Source: Haemonchus contortus (taxonomy: Eukaryota; Nematoda; Chromadorea; Rhabditida; Trichostrongylidae). From it: a stretch of 64,000 nucleotides of DNA. Positions 37,930-50,268 of this stretch are shown piece by piece (positions within the stretch are counted from its first letter, which is position 1; the number at the start of each line of letters is the position of its first letter). A model generated the notes under the pieces. It saw only the letters and a list, made by a program, of their open reading frames with translations, was not told where the DNA came from and searched no databases. Both the position numbers and the translations under genes were made by a program. The stretch spans positions 42,032,775 through 42,096,774 of the forward strand of contig LS997567.1 in the NCBI GenBank assembly GCA_000469685.2, written 5' to 3'.

Positions 37930-38090
37930 GAGTTGCGTCTCAAGTCGCACAGGGCTAGGTTCAAGTCCCGTCAGGGTCAAACCTTTTGTCCCGGTTTTAG
38001 CACCGTTAAGCTGCATCACATGAATGCAGCTTAATAGTTGCGATTAAAGCTGCTACCCCAGAAAGACCGGTTATTTACTGAGTGTTGAAT
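37930..38090 (+). repeat. tRNA-like segment with hairpins (SINE candidate)
   Basis: GGTTCAAGTCCC (37958-37969) is a near-consensus pol III B box / T-arm, preceded by a small stem GCG...CGC. Downstream is a perfect 11-bp stem TTAAGCTGCAT (38006-38016) with its complement at 38024-38034. No matching 5' acceptor arm is present, so it is not a functional tRNA. Confidence 0.4.
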
Positions 38091-38200
38091 CATTATATTG
38101 TATATATACATTGCACCAAATATATATATATATATGATATATTCATATATATTATATATTCAAAATATTATTAATAATATTGATAATTGATAATTTTCGG
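38090..38200. repeat. AT-rich palindromic sequence
   Basis: Runs of TATATA and self-complementary AATATTATTAATAATATT. It may form cruciforms and is a likely spot for replication slippage. There is no coding content. Confidence 0.7.
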
Positions 38201-38469
38201 AATCGATTAGTTTGTGCCGAACTCTGGAAGATGAAAACCTTGACCTTGATATTGCCACACTCCCCCCCCCCCTCCCCCCCATCGCCACTGCCAACCATTG
38301 GACAAGCCATTACGCATTCAAATACGATCAAATTTTTTGGATGGAATTTCATACTGAAACAGGAGTTATTAATTTTAAACGTCTCAACTCCATTGGAAAT
38401 TTCAAAACCTTGGGAAAACTGCAAGATCTTAGGTCTACGAGCCATGTTATTTTAAATTTTACGAAGTAA

Positions 38470-41400
38470 TTTTATGCGTGGTTGGAAAAAGTGAATTGTA
38501 GGTGTTATCGTGCGCAACGTAGAATAGCGTGTGAATGAGTGAGTGACTGAGCGGATTGTATTGAAGGGGAGAAGGAATCAACCGGTAGAGCAACATCTAA
38601 AAGCGTTATGTAAACATGCACAACTGAAAGCTTCTGTGGGGCCGGTAGTCTTCGGTTGTGGCCCGATCAGGCTCCGCCACCGCCGCCGCCCCATTCCTCT
38701 TCAGATCATCAAACAAGCGCGCACTCAAAGATGATAAGCGACTGTCGCTCACACTGGAAAGACAACCATAGCGTCTAATGTGTGTAAAGGGGAACATTGA
38801 ACTGTTGTTGACGGTTGTACGGTGGTCCCACAGGGCTCAGGGTAGCTGGTATACTGCCAACATATTTATAGGAATAGAAATTGTTGAGAATCTTCAACAC
38901 GGTCCTAATTTACCTCATTAGGACAGAGATAGAACTTACCTCAGAGAAGATTAGCCATTATCAATTCCTGAAACCAACCACTGTGAGGTGCACTGCCCTT
39001 TTTTACTTTCATTTCGACTTCCAATGTAGGAGCTTTCGATCGAGGATTGTACACGTCCTAACCCTGTCAGATGAGGTGAGTCTCGCTCGTTTCCTCTGCC
39101 CACTTACCTTTCAGAGAAAGCGACGTTCTACGACAGGGTTCAATAAAGGATTCTTAGTACCTATCAATATCCACTACAATCCCGTTCCCCTTTCGTGAAA
39201 AAGACCTCGTCTTTAGCGTATTCCTCAAAGACCAAGGGGCTCAGTTAACTTTTCCAAAGTTTCGATAAAATTTTACTTACTTTTATTAACGCCGCTGAAT
39301 TCGAATAGTGTCTGATTCTCTTCTTCAAGTGGTTTCTAAATGAAGTTCTCTTCAACTGAAGTGAGCTATGGTGTTGAAGAATCGTAACTCAGTGAGATGA
39401 CGGAAACTAGCTTGCGATTTGTTTGACACAATTTTTTTTCTTTTCACATTGCCATTCCGTTTGATCCTCGGTGCTCAGTCCGGTCACCGCGAAATCAAGG
39501 TCTGGCCCGGTTTCGAGGGTTTCAAAGAAAAAAGATCTGGCCAGATCTCGTTTCTGCGGTGTACGGGGGCCAACCACCAAAGTTCAATGAGTAAAACGAC
39601 GAAAGGCAAAAAAGCACACACAGTAGCGCTCACGTCGTTCGCTTTCTTGAACGGCGGTTTTTGATCGACAACGATAAGACCGAAGAATAAAACCGTAAAG
39701 TACGGTAGACTACAAAATTAAGAAGCAAACCTTAAATTCTGAGGCGTTGTGAGCTTGCAAGGGCTTCAATAAACTACTGGTTGGGTGTAAAGGATGGGTC
39801 ATACAGTTCAATATATAGTTAAGGACCTGCTACTGTACTGTAGCCCAGGCATAACTTCTAATATCTCCACGTGCGGCTCTCGATGAACCTCGGCATATTT
39901 TCGAAAAACTTTATTTGTATAACTCCACACGAGGTTTACAAATGCCTTAATGGCTTACGTTTCGGTGAAACCACCTTCGTCGGAGCCTAAAAGGATGGAA
40001 TCAATTCATGAGATTACCCGAATAACTTCTAATATTTCAATATATTAAAAATCTGAATGGGTTTCATAACTAATATAGGTTGCAGACAGAACAACTGTTA
40101 GGAAAAAAGTGATGGAGCAGGAATGCAGAATGTCGTAAAAACTACTCAATGTACAACAAACATACCAAAGTACGAAATAGACTGATATTATATTTCGGAC
40201 GCACCGAAAAAAAAGTGCAGAGTGACAGCCGGCTAGTGAGGAACATCGGTCTGGGGTTCAACGATTATCATAAAATATCACGAAATCGACGATATCATGA
40301 AATATTCAAAAGATGCGACGATTATATGGAGTTTAGGGACGCCCGCATGTACACCACGTAATCCCTACTTAAAACTGAATCAAATTGACTATAATGTAAG
40401 CGTACTCTATAGTGGTTTCTCGATACAGCGATTTACTTGAACATCTATACCTATCATGAGAATTGCCTTTCATGCTCAGTTGTTGACCAAGACAGGAGTT
40501 TACCCTGGCAGACGAAATTTCTGTGATGTGAACCCTCCCGGGTAGAGGCTTTTTACTTTTTCCTCAACTTTCCTAGATAAATTCTTGATGACTGATAATT
40601 TTGCCGTTCAGGTTGGGTAGATGAAGTTCCAAGGTACGAAATAAAAAAACAATTAAACAAAAAGGCTATGGCACTCTATATTAATGTCATGCAACTCATA
40701 TTCCTCTTTTCCTCTGACGGGTCCGATAAGACTAAACAAATTAAAGGCGGAATGTTTGCTTTGCGTGCGCAAATTTTGATCTCAAAACTCAACGGGAGCT
40801 AATCATTCTTGAAACAGAAGATGAACAGAAATTTGTACACTAGTGATTGCAGCAGAGTAAGTAAAGATAAGCTCAGGTCCACCGAGATTTTTTTGAGCAT
40901 CATTAAATGTAGGCCACTTCAGCAAATATCGCCAAGTAAGTAGAAGGAGGGTAGCATACGCAGCTTATTGGGAGAAACTTGATTTTTTTCAGTGGTGAAA
41001 TGACCTCAGAATAATGAAAATGATTGGATTTCGTAGTGAAAACCAAAAATCGCAAAGCGGACATATGAACACGCATCGATGAGGAAACAGGCTAAATCTA
41101 TCAGCTACGCATGAATCATATTTCTTTTTTTTTCATGATGAATGGAATAGACATACATTACAGCTGGCAGGGAATAAAATGAACTTGGCACACTTCGGCA
41201 ACATCTTTCAGACGTTTTCACACCAAGGACATCGTCGTCGGCTTGATTGATGACAAGATTTTACGATATGTTTCATGTCTATTAGTGCATACAGTGGGTT
41301 CGAGGGTTGTTCCGCTCGGATCAAGTTACGAAAGTCACGTACAGCCAGAACGGCAAGAATCTCGAAGCTCGAACTCTAGTATCCTCTTATATCAGCTCTG

Positions 41401-44400
41401 TAGGGATTCGAACTCCTTCCCTTCCCTCCAAATCAAGGACATGGAAGGTTGCTAAACTTGTTACCTATAAACCGCTTACTGCAATCAGTATTAAGTACGT
41501 TTCGCGAACTAAGTATGATCCTTAAAAAACTGAACATGTCATATGACTTAGTCTGGTGAAAAAAAGAAATATCAAATGCCAATTAAAGTTAGTAATGAAA
41601 ATAATAATAATGAAGAAGATGAGATGAAATCAAGTGAAATAGACAGAATCAAAAATGCGAGACAGTTGATGAACGTCATCGTTTAGAGTCTAACGCATCG
41701 AAAAGGGTAGGTTGGAGCCGTTTTAAGTACAAACAGGTCTTGCGTGGATCTCTTTGTCCTCAACGTCGAACTCAAATTGACCTCTTCGACAGTGGATTCG
41801 ATATAGATGACGGTAGTCACATGGATTTAAAATGAAACAGGAAAAGTTCAATGTAAATAGGGTCTGGGTTTAGAACGCTAATGTGGTATCCGTCAACAAA
41901 ATCTCAAGTGAATCCTGGCGCGATTCATCGAATTAGGGTCTCCTATGAGTGACCGAAGGCAACCGTAGTGAATCGTACCCTGACAGCACAGATTTTCCCC
42001 ACTGGAATCGGTTGATTAGCCCCCCCCCCCTCCATGAATATCTATAGACCTTGTTCCGGTCCGTGGTTCTGAAAAGAGGGTCGAATGCGAGATCGCGGCC
42101 TATATGGCTTGTTCCCCATGGTCCCATAGTCATCTTGAGCTTCAATGACGGCAATGCGCTTACAGAAACAAATTGCTGTCAACCTTACAGGTAGTGTAAC
42201 AACAAAGAAACTTCCAAAAGACGATCATCATCACGAGATACGAATTTGATACAAAAGGATCCTGTGTCAATCAGCAAATCACTTGCTACAAAAACTTAAT
42301 CAAAGTAGAATACGAAAATGTGATACACCAAGGAAAGGACGCCTTTGTGAGACATCCAAGTCTCCACATAAGAATAGAATAACAATGGTAAAGGCGTGGT
42401 GGAATCATTGCCGCCTGTGAATCAGAGCTTACCAAACTGGTAATGACATCATAAGTATGCTTAATGGATCCATGACGTCGAACACAAACAATGCAGGTAA
42501 CAAGCCATCACTTATTTCAGAAGAAAAGTTTTCTGTCGATTGCAAACTGAGGGTACAAACAAAGTAGTTTATAACGTCAGACCAGTGGTCTCTTTGCACT
42601 GGATATGAGTTATACAGGATCTACTATGTCGTCGATGAACTGGTTATTAATCACGTCATAAGCGACGTCATAAGCGAAAGTCGAGGACCTGTTATACAAG
42701 ATTAAACAATGCTGAATTTAGAAAATGCGCCACGAATCGAAGAAAAGGTAAAAATCGATAAATGCTTCTGTAGTCAGGCCCCAGTTAATCGATGTAGCGA
42801 TGACAGCAACCGCAATAAATTTGAAAGAAATGTCAAAAACGCCAACAATTTTCATCCAGAATAGTTAAAGATTTGAAGAATACAATCCCATACGATCGTT
42901 ATAGCAAATGGTGTGTGTCATTAGGTTCGATACTTCTTTTGGAAAGTGCTGTTGGACGAATAGGTACGAATGACACCAAGTTACCAATTCCAGGGTTTCA
43001 AGGCTCAACAGCTCAGGCCTGATTCGGTTTCCGCAATGTTCGGGTGGTGGGTAAGGCCTCTACATGCATTCTCTCCCCAAAAAATTGCTCATATGAAAAA
43101 AAAAGCCAGAAAATTAATAAAAATTAGGAAAATATAGAGTATATGAATGATAATAATTTGTTTGTAACCAACAGCAACAACTATTCCAGATAATATTGCT
43201 TGAGCAATAGCAGACAAAGTAACCATAATATAATACAAAAGTTAGTAATAGTAATACAGAACTTGTTATCCAAAATAGGTGAACCAGTACACCATGTGTG
43301 AAAGGAAAACTGAAATGAAGAAATTTCAGATAATTTCACTGAAAAGGGAAAGTCATTGGCCACAAAAAACTTTTCGCGAAACACTTTTTGTCGTATCGGA
43401 GAGGAAAGGGGTCAGAGGAGGTCGTTGAAGGAAATGGAAGGAACGGGGAGGTGTCAGGGTGTGAAGTAGCAGACTTTACAAAAACTCTTACAGGAGTAGT
43501 AGCAGCGTGGAGCAATAAATCGATGTGGCTGACCATGACCAAACAGAGCAATAACTTGTTGACATATAATGAGAGGTCAACTTTGTCGGTCCGCATTAAT
43601 ATGGTGCTCCGTTATAATATGATGATGGACTGAATTCCATGGATCAAATAAGTATTAAAGGATATTGAACAGCAAAATGCGAGCATCAGTTGTTTACCAG
43701 TAGACAAGCAACAGAAGCGGCCCAACAGCAAGTAAATAAAAATTTCAAGTTCCTGTGGAGGGATGAAGGGACGTGACCATGAACGACGGTACGGGTCATG
43801 ATCGATGACTAGTAAGGTACATAGTAGGGATAGAGTTACGTAGTTCTTTTTTTGTATGCATTTTACTTCCATGATTAGGTTTGTTTGGATACGTATTTGA
43901 TCTATTAGAATCGATGAGTATACAAATCGTTATTTTCCCCCTATCGACAAATCACTAGAAATCAATCACCCCGAGAGGTTGAAAAGTTCGACCCGTCTGG
44001 AGAGGGATGATGGAGGTGTGGGAGGGCGGGGGTATCACCCACGGATAAGATTACTCGCAAAAAGGATCAGTTCGTGGACCTCACGCTGAAGGAGTAAACC
44101 CAAAGATGCATATATACTTTTCGGTTTCCAAAATATGCCACCATGATTTGTGGGCAAATTCCAGCACAGCAATCCGTCGAAGCTTTCAAGGAGTTGAAGG
44201 GAGCGCCGCGCGCGGCAATCTCACTCATCGAGTGCGATTCATAGAGAAAAACGTTCTTTCTCTGTCATTGTTGTGTGGTCAGTCGGGATCGGTCTACTTA
44301 CTAATACCAAAAGTGATTCACAAATCGCTGAATAGGATGCTGCCCTGCTTAAAAACCGGGTAATGACTAGGCATGTGTTAACATTTTCATCAGGGATCGG

Positions 44401-46330
44401 ACTATGTTAGTCCCCGCTTTTGGTGGCAAAATTAATGGTAAATCACTTCACGGAAAGCTTTGACTTATTCGGGTTTTTGCAATAGCCTGAAATAACACAC
44501 AGATGATTCATCCAGTTGGGGACGAGGGATGAACATCTGTAACGCAAACGCCTATGATTGGCTATGGCGAGCCACCACCAATCACAGGTGAGTGATGCAC
44601 GCAGCTCCGCATCGGTGAACGACGGCAAGCAGTGGCAGCGTATATTCAATATAGGATACTATCGGTGAGAACTATTACTATGATCATTCCAACTAGTTAG
44701 TACCAACCTACAAAGTAAAGGAAACAGAGAAGCGTTCGTTTGCTTCCACGTTGAACCGTGACCACCTTATTTAAATACTATCTCACAACAAAGTTAAGTA
44801 CATAATGCGATATTGTTGTTGACTACTGTCACGCCGTTGTTGGATCAGGTCTGTGGAGGAACGTAGGAGGATCACTAATGGGCTGGAGTGATGGAAGGCG
44901 GTAGACCAACAACGTTCAGATCAAACCTAGAGCCATAGAAAGTACCGGGTACTGATTTGTAAGACTGCGAAGATGCCAAGAATCTGCCAAGAATCAATGG
45001 AGGGGTTGAATGGTTGTAAAGGGAGTGTGTTTACCAATCAAGTAATCTATGGTGAAAAACAGTTTTGAAACCGATAAAGTAGGAGGGAAGCGTCTAAACG
45101 ATTAAAAGTACACGAAGACTTTACTTGTCTGGGAACAATAAAAAGTAGATAATGAGAGCACGAAGAGCAAAGTCCACACTATTCAGATAGTGTCTATAAA
45201 AACGTAGCTGTTACTTGTTCGAGGTTATGAAAATATTTCTGAATCTTACTCAAAAGTAAACGGGTACTTTCATGTGTGAGTGAATGAGAAACAAAGTATA
45301 GTATAGTAATACTGAAGCTTCACTCGTATAAATATAGATGTTGTAGCGGTACAGTTGTAGTAACCGTAGTGTTATATCAAAGAAATCATCATGATAGTAA
45401 TGTTTCGTAAGTTCTGATAATTACTGCTCATACGCTCGCATAATGGGCGCCACGGCATCAGAATGATCAGCTATCAAGTTTAATGACGCTCGACTTTGTG
45501 CAACTGTAAGTGAAGGGAACTGGTGAACGCCACGTGCTAAGCTGCTACTCCAGTAACGAGTGACAAGTATGTTACACCTTTAAGTTTCGAGCAGGCTCTA
45601 CAAGATCCGATCACGAAGGATATCCAAGTTGTTGCGATTTTTCTGGCTGATGTGAGATCCCCGCTAGTTTTTATGTAAACTGTAGCTCGACCTTGTGAAA
45701 AAACAGTTTTCACTACTGGAAGCTATATGTCATAAGTGAGTAGAGCACTTAATTCCATTACTACATCACAATACATATACATTACAACTGTTCCTTACAT
45801 TTTGGTAAGTCAAATACTACTACATTAAAATGCACTAGTATTGAGATGTTGGACACCAACAGGAACTTGAGACAGCACGATATTGAGATGAGCCTAAGAG
45901 GACTTTTCCAAGAAAGACTTTGAAAACGTTGTAAAACTTGAAAGGAAATTTCGTGGGCTTGGAGCGAATGAAATGGGTGAAGTTCTGCGATTGAAGTCCA
46001 AAGTTCACAGAACGTACACTTAAATGGGGACGACGAATGTTTTCGAATTGCGCTCAAACAGGATCTAGGAATCGGCTGTGGAAAAAAACGTCAGAGAAGG
46101 TTTATTGTGGGCGAAATCTATTCATTTTTATATGTATACTTCTACAATACCAAAGTCAGCAACTAGTCATGCACGAGACGTTCAGGGTCGCACGAATCTA
46201 TAATAATTATTTTCATTTTGTTGTATTGACTAATCACTGTTTACTATTTATTATAATTTTTATTGATCGTACGGCTTGTTTTTCATGAAAAGCAGTAAGC
46301 AGTACCGATGAGTGAATCTAATGTTTTTAT
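38470..46330. other. Repeat-rich stretch without a supported gene
   Basis: Short frames only, none with a recognisable domain or phase-compatible partners. A segment near 39.9-40.0 kb (CTTACGTTTCGGTGAAACCA and CTTCGTCGGAGCC) and one at 41.94-42.17 kb look like interspersed repeat fragments by composition. C runs occur near 42020. An exon missed by eye is possible in this much sequence. Confidence 0.4.
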
Positions 46331-46331
46331 A

Positions 46332-46360
46332 TTAGGTTGAGTCATAAGTCCTCGGACAAA
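46332..46360 (+). repeat. Mariner left terminal inverted repeat
   Basis: 29 bases, exact reverse complement of 47564-47592, preceded by the TA target duplication. Confidence 0.95.
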
Positions 46361-46408
46361 TTGGCAATGATAATATTTATCTTACAATTTTTAAACGACC
46401 GTAGCGAA

Positions 46409-47422
46409 TCATTTGAAATATGCCCCACTGGCATCGATGGTCTTCTGCCAATGCTTGGGCAAATCGTAGATGCCCTTGCTTTAGAACGCTGGGAGCTGGC
46501 CCTTGGAGAACTGCACCAGTGCCATTTTTATGTCGTCGCGGGTTTGAAAGTCCTGACCATCCAGATGACGTTGAAGATGGGGAAAAAGGTGGTAACCCGA
46601 GGGATCCAAGTCTGAGGAACATGGTTGGTGTGGTAAACTTGTCCTGCCGAAATTCGTCAATTCAGTTTCGGTCGTTCTTGCAATGTGAGGGCGAGCGTTG
46701 TCGTGCTGGAAGTAAACTTTGTGCTGCTGTGGACGTGTAGCTTCGGGATTCGCTTTCAAATTCCTCAGTTGCGTAATGTAGACGTGTGCGGTCACTGTGC
46801 ATCCTTCGTCTAGCAGCTCCCATTATTCGACACGGAGAGCCTCCACCAGAATCAGAGCATAACCTCCTTGGCGTGTACGTTGGGTTTGGGGGAGTCTTCT
46901 GCTTGGGCACCTTTGTCAATCCATTGAGCACGACGGTGAACGTTAGAGTAGAGGTTCGACTTCGCACCCCTGGTGACTGGGTCCTCGAGCCACGTGTGGT
47001 GCCCTTGAGCGTGAGGAGAGAAAGTGCCACGTCGTCGCGGCGGTCCATGTCATGCTGCTTCAAAGCATGAGGCGTCTATGGACCGAGCTTTCGCACCTTG
47101 TCGATTGACTTCAATTCACAAAGAACTGTGGACTGACTCCCCAAGGGTGACTGCCAGTTCACGAATAGTTTGATAAGGATCGGCTTCCACCTGGCTCCGC
47201 AGCACCTTCAAATCCAACTTCATTGAGCGCCCCGGACGGTCTTCATTTTCGACGGAATAGTCGCCCGATCCGAACTTCTAGTGCCACTTGTAAATTTTAC
47301 ACCTCCTGCTTGTGAACGTCCTTCATACCTCTTTCGATTGCCGCGGGTTCATGGCCAGATAAAAAAATAAATATGATGGTGTTGCGGATGCGGAGTTGTG
47401 ACGGCTTGAAATCATGAGGCAT
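46409..47422 (-). pseudogene. Mariner transposase pseudogene
   Basis: The start ATG at 47422 reads MPHDFKPSQLRIRNTIIF, followed by several in-frame stops and at least one frameshift. The C-terminal half is open at 46795-46481 and shows mariner motifs: VYFQHDNARPH with the second catalytic Asp, and QRHLDGQDFQTRDDIKMAL. The third catalytic residue of the DD34D triad is replaced by Gly (SDLDPSGYHLF where mariners have PSDYH), exactly 34 residues after the second Asp. An in-frame TAA follows QLPAF, where relatives usually continue with Trp. It cannot make active transposase. Confidence 0.93.
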
Positions 47423-47563
47423 AGTTGCTGGAAAGGAAACAGTTAGGTGCCTTCTCTAGTACGCGTTTGGAAGAGCTTTTCATGCTCTATCCAACAGTGC
47501 CTCGCACGTTTATTCTCGTCACCTCTTTCAAGAGTTATGATCGCTAGAAGTCAACACTATCAT

Positions 47564-47592
47564 TTTGTCCGAGGACTTATGACTCAACCTAA
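47564..47592 (-). repeat. Mariner right terminal inverted repeat
   Basis: Exact partner of the left repeat, followed by TA at 47593-47594. Confidence 0.95.
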
Positions 47593-47594
47593 TA

Positions 47595-50268
47595 CCTTAA
47601 TCGTGAAGATTTTAGGGATATTTGCTAATACACTCACAAAGCGCGCCGCAAATGGTGGGGATACCCTATAGTATATTAGATTATCATCGAGAATTTTCGG
47701 AAATTATAGGGCCATACCTAAAAACCCCAGTAAGGAAAATATGTGTCAGATTTTTAGAAAATGAGTGATGAGAATGAAACAGACGATGAACTCGACGTTT
47801 AAACGACGCCCTTTCATTGCTAATGGAAGACAGTGTTAAAACTAAAGTGCAGGGCCGGTGATGTTTGTGTGGCGTAGTTGTTTGCCGCTCACACAACCAC
47901 CACCCAGACTGTGTTCATTTGGGGTGAGTGTTCTATAGTTCATCATACATAATTGGTTACGCTATGATGTGATTAGAACGAGTCCCCCTAATTTCCGGTT
48001 TTTGTAGAAATATCAACTGCCAAATTAGGTGTAGTTCTCACTACTGTCAAGATTGAAAGTACGTTCAGGATTCCTCAATGGAGTTTGCACCTACCACATC
48101 TAGAGGTAAGCAGTAGTCGCCCCAATGGAGGAGGGAATGGGTGCGGATGGGGGCGATAATGCGGTAAGGTAACTTTACCCTAATCCCCCCCCCCCCTTCA
48201 TAAACTAAAAAGTAAGCAGGGGTGAGCAGTGGATGGTAGGGATTGTTAGGGGATTGGGGAAACGGTAGTGTTGAGATTTACTTTTCTAGGACTCAAAAAA
48301 CGAGGAGAGGGGTAAGGGAGCTACACAATGGCACGGGAGCTTCCTCGACGCGTGCATGACGATGCTCACCGACACCAGCCCTGATGATAGCTGTCAGCTC
48401 AGAGCTTAGTTGAAACAAGAGAGATAATCCAACTTAGAGGATGAAGTGCGGCGCATTTCCTTTTGGTCTGATACCCCTGGAGGAATATATTTTGATATGA
48501 TGCTTTGCTGAATGTTACTGTTGTTAACTGACGGAAGTAAAAAAGCGAAATTTGGACAAGTATGCCCTAGAGTGCTTGAAGACGAGTCTCGAGTTCATGG
48601 TAGTGATATTCTCATAAAGTATTACCCTTGGACAGGTTCCTACAGCTAGTCCCTCAAAGCTCTCCAAAAAGAAAGGAGCTCTCTTAAATTTTATCATTTT
48701 ACCTAGGAAGGGTAAAGGTAATTCAGAGGCTTGTTATTCTCTGATTGACATTTCATTATCGTCGGTGCGTTGAAAAGGCTTATCAATGGTGATGGAGACG
48801 TTAAGTCACACATTATTACACTGAAGTAAAAAGTTCGAGCACGAGACGTACAAGAACTAGGCCAAGCCACTTATATTAAGCCGTACTCTGAGAGATTTTT
48901 TTATGGAATACGAGTCACGTTGAGAGTGGATTCCTAAGCTTCTTGGGCTTTCTTGTGTGTGTTCTCTTCAAGGACCTTGTGGGGCTCGTTACTAGTAAAG
49001 TACTAGGTACTAGCCCAGGCGTGAAACTGATTGGGAGGAATAAGGTATGGAGCAATGTCAGGAATATGCCGATGTTTTTTTTTGAGAAAGGGTCATGGCG
49101 AAGCAGCGACACTCGAGTCAAGAGGATTGCTAAAGTTCTCTCAATCTGCATAAAATGCAATATTCGACTAAATAACTAGTAAAACTACCCAGAACTTACT
49201 TGTTAGTCATTTTGAGGTGAATGTGTGAATAGGCAGGTTTTCCTATCAGTACGGGAGTGCTACTTACTCGTCAAGAACTACTTGCTAATTGAAATAAGAG
49301 ATTCAACATAGTAAAAAATGAGGGACAGGGTCCATTTGAGTTATGTGGCCTGTACAATGATCTGTCGTGGTCAGCCTATGTACAACTCAGTGCTTTTATC
49401 CTCTCAGACGAGTCTGGTACCTGACCATGGACCCCAAAGGGATGGAATGCATGGCTGGTCTAGGCAGACATCAATCCGGGGCTCAGGCCTTCGAACCTGC
49501 GACCATGCGTGTGTGATAGTGCGCCACTCATCGCCACATCACTTCGCCTGATTCAAGATAACAGTCTTTATTAGTCACAAAACATAGTAATTACCTGTCC
49601 AGTGCAAAGCAACAAACTCATTACCTTGTTCGAGAGAATTATAAAGTGGCTGTCACAAATGTGAGGTGGAACGTCGAAACGGGAAGCGACGCAAGCGCTT
49701 TGTTGTCGTCGGGCGAGTCTTTCTAACCCCAGTAAAGCATACTTGTTTTCTATAGACAGTATGAATAGCATTAATACAGCTTTCGAGGTATTTGGACTGC
49801 AGAGACGAGCGACCAGCAAAGGCAACTTGTTCGGTGATCATCCCCTGAGCGACTACAATTTTGGGTTTGGTAGGGTTTCATTTTCGCTTGCAGAAAGAAC
49901 TTTAATAGACTATTTGATGTGTATTTGTATACTTATTCTATTTTCGTGTTATTCATAACGGTCCTTTTTATTTGTAATCCCTAACTTTAAAAGACTGGGT
50001 GAAAGTTCGCTTTGGAAAAGTAGCACATAATTAACATAAATCCCGAGGATAAAACCTGATGTCCCACCACTCTTTCAATAGGTTACTTGAGCGAGCGATA
50101 TTGATTCATTTCTTGTGTACTCCTCAAAATACTCTTAATTTTCTTCCGAATACGTCCTGGGGAATGATAATGCATTCTAGCATGAGAATACTCAATTACT
50201 AGATACAGGTAGAACGATAATACATCTCTTAGATTTGTGGTAACGCACCATGAGTTTCAGCAGCTCCC
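47595..50268. other. Non-coding stretch with one SINE candidate
   Basis: No gene is supported. It includes a C run near 48187 and a tRNA-like element at 49330-49550, listed separately. Confidence 0.45.
49330..49551 (-). repeat. tRNA-derived SINE candidate
   Basis: On the minus strand GTGGCGATGAGTGGCGCA (around 49537) resembles an A box, and TCGCAGGTTCGAAGGCC about 45 bases on contains a canonical B box (GGTTCGAA). The downstream body is unrelated to tRNA, the usual SINE plan. Confidence 0.5.

Larger units (their letters stand above)
46332..47592 (-). mobile_element. Mariner-family DNA transposon with perfect 29-bp TIRs, inactive
   Basis: 1261 bp, the usual mariner size, flanked by the TA duplication (46330-46331 and 47593-47594). 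The left end TTAGGTTGAGTCATAAGTCC begins a 29-base terminal inverted repeat (46332-46360) that matches the right end (47564-47592) base for base. The interior carries a transposase remnant on the minus strand. Confidence 0.95.

Noticed and set aside
37921..37995. Possible functional tRNA gene
   Set aside because: It has a good B box, but no complementary 5' acceptor arm or proper anticodon stem, so it does not fold as a tRNA.
38090..38200. CRISPR-like or origin-like repeat
   Set aside because: It is only AT dinucleotide and palindromic simple sequence, with no spacers and no regular unit.
46662..47063. 133-residue minus-strand frame in the mariner
   Set aside because: It is an out-of-frame reading of the transposase pseudogene, open only by chance.
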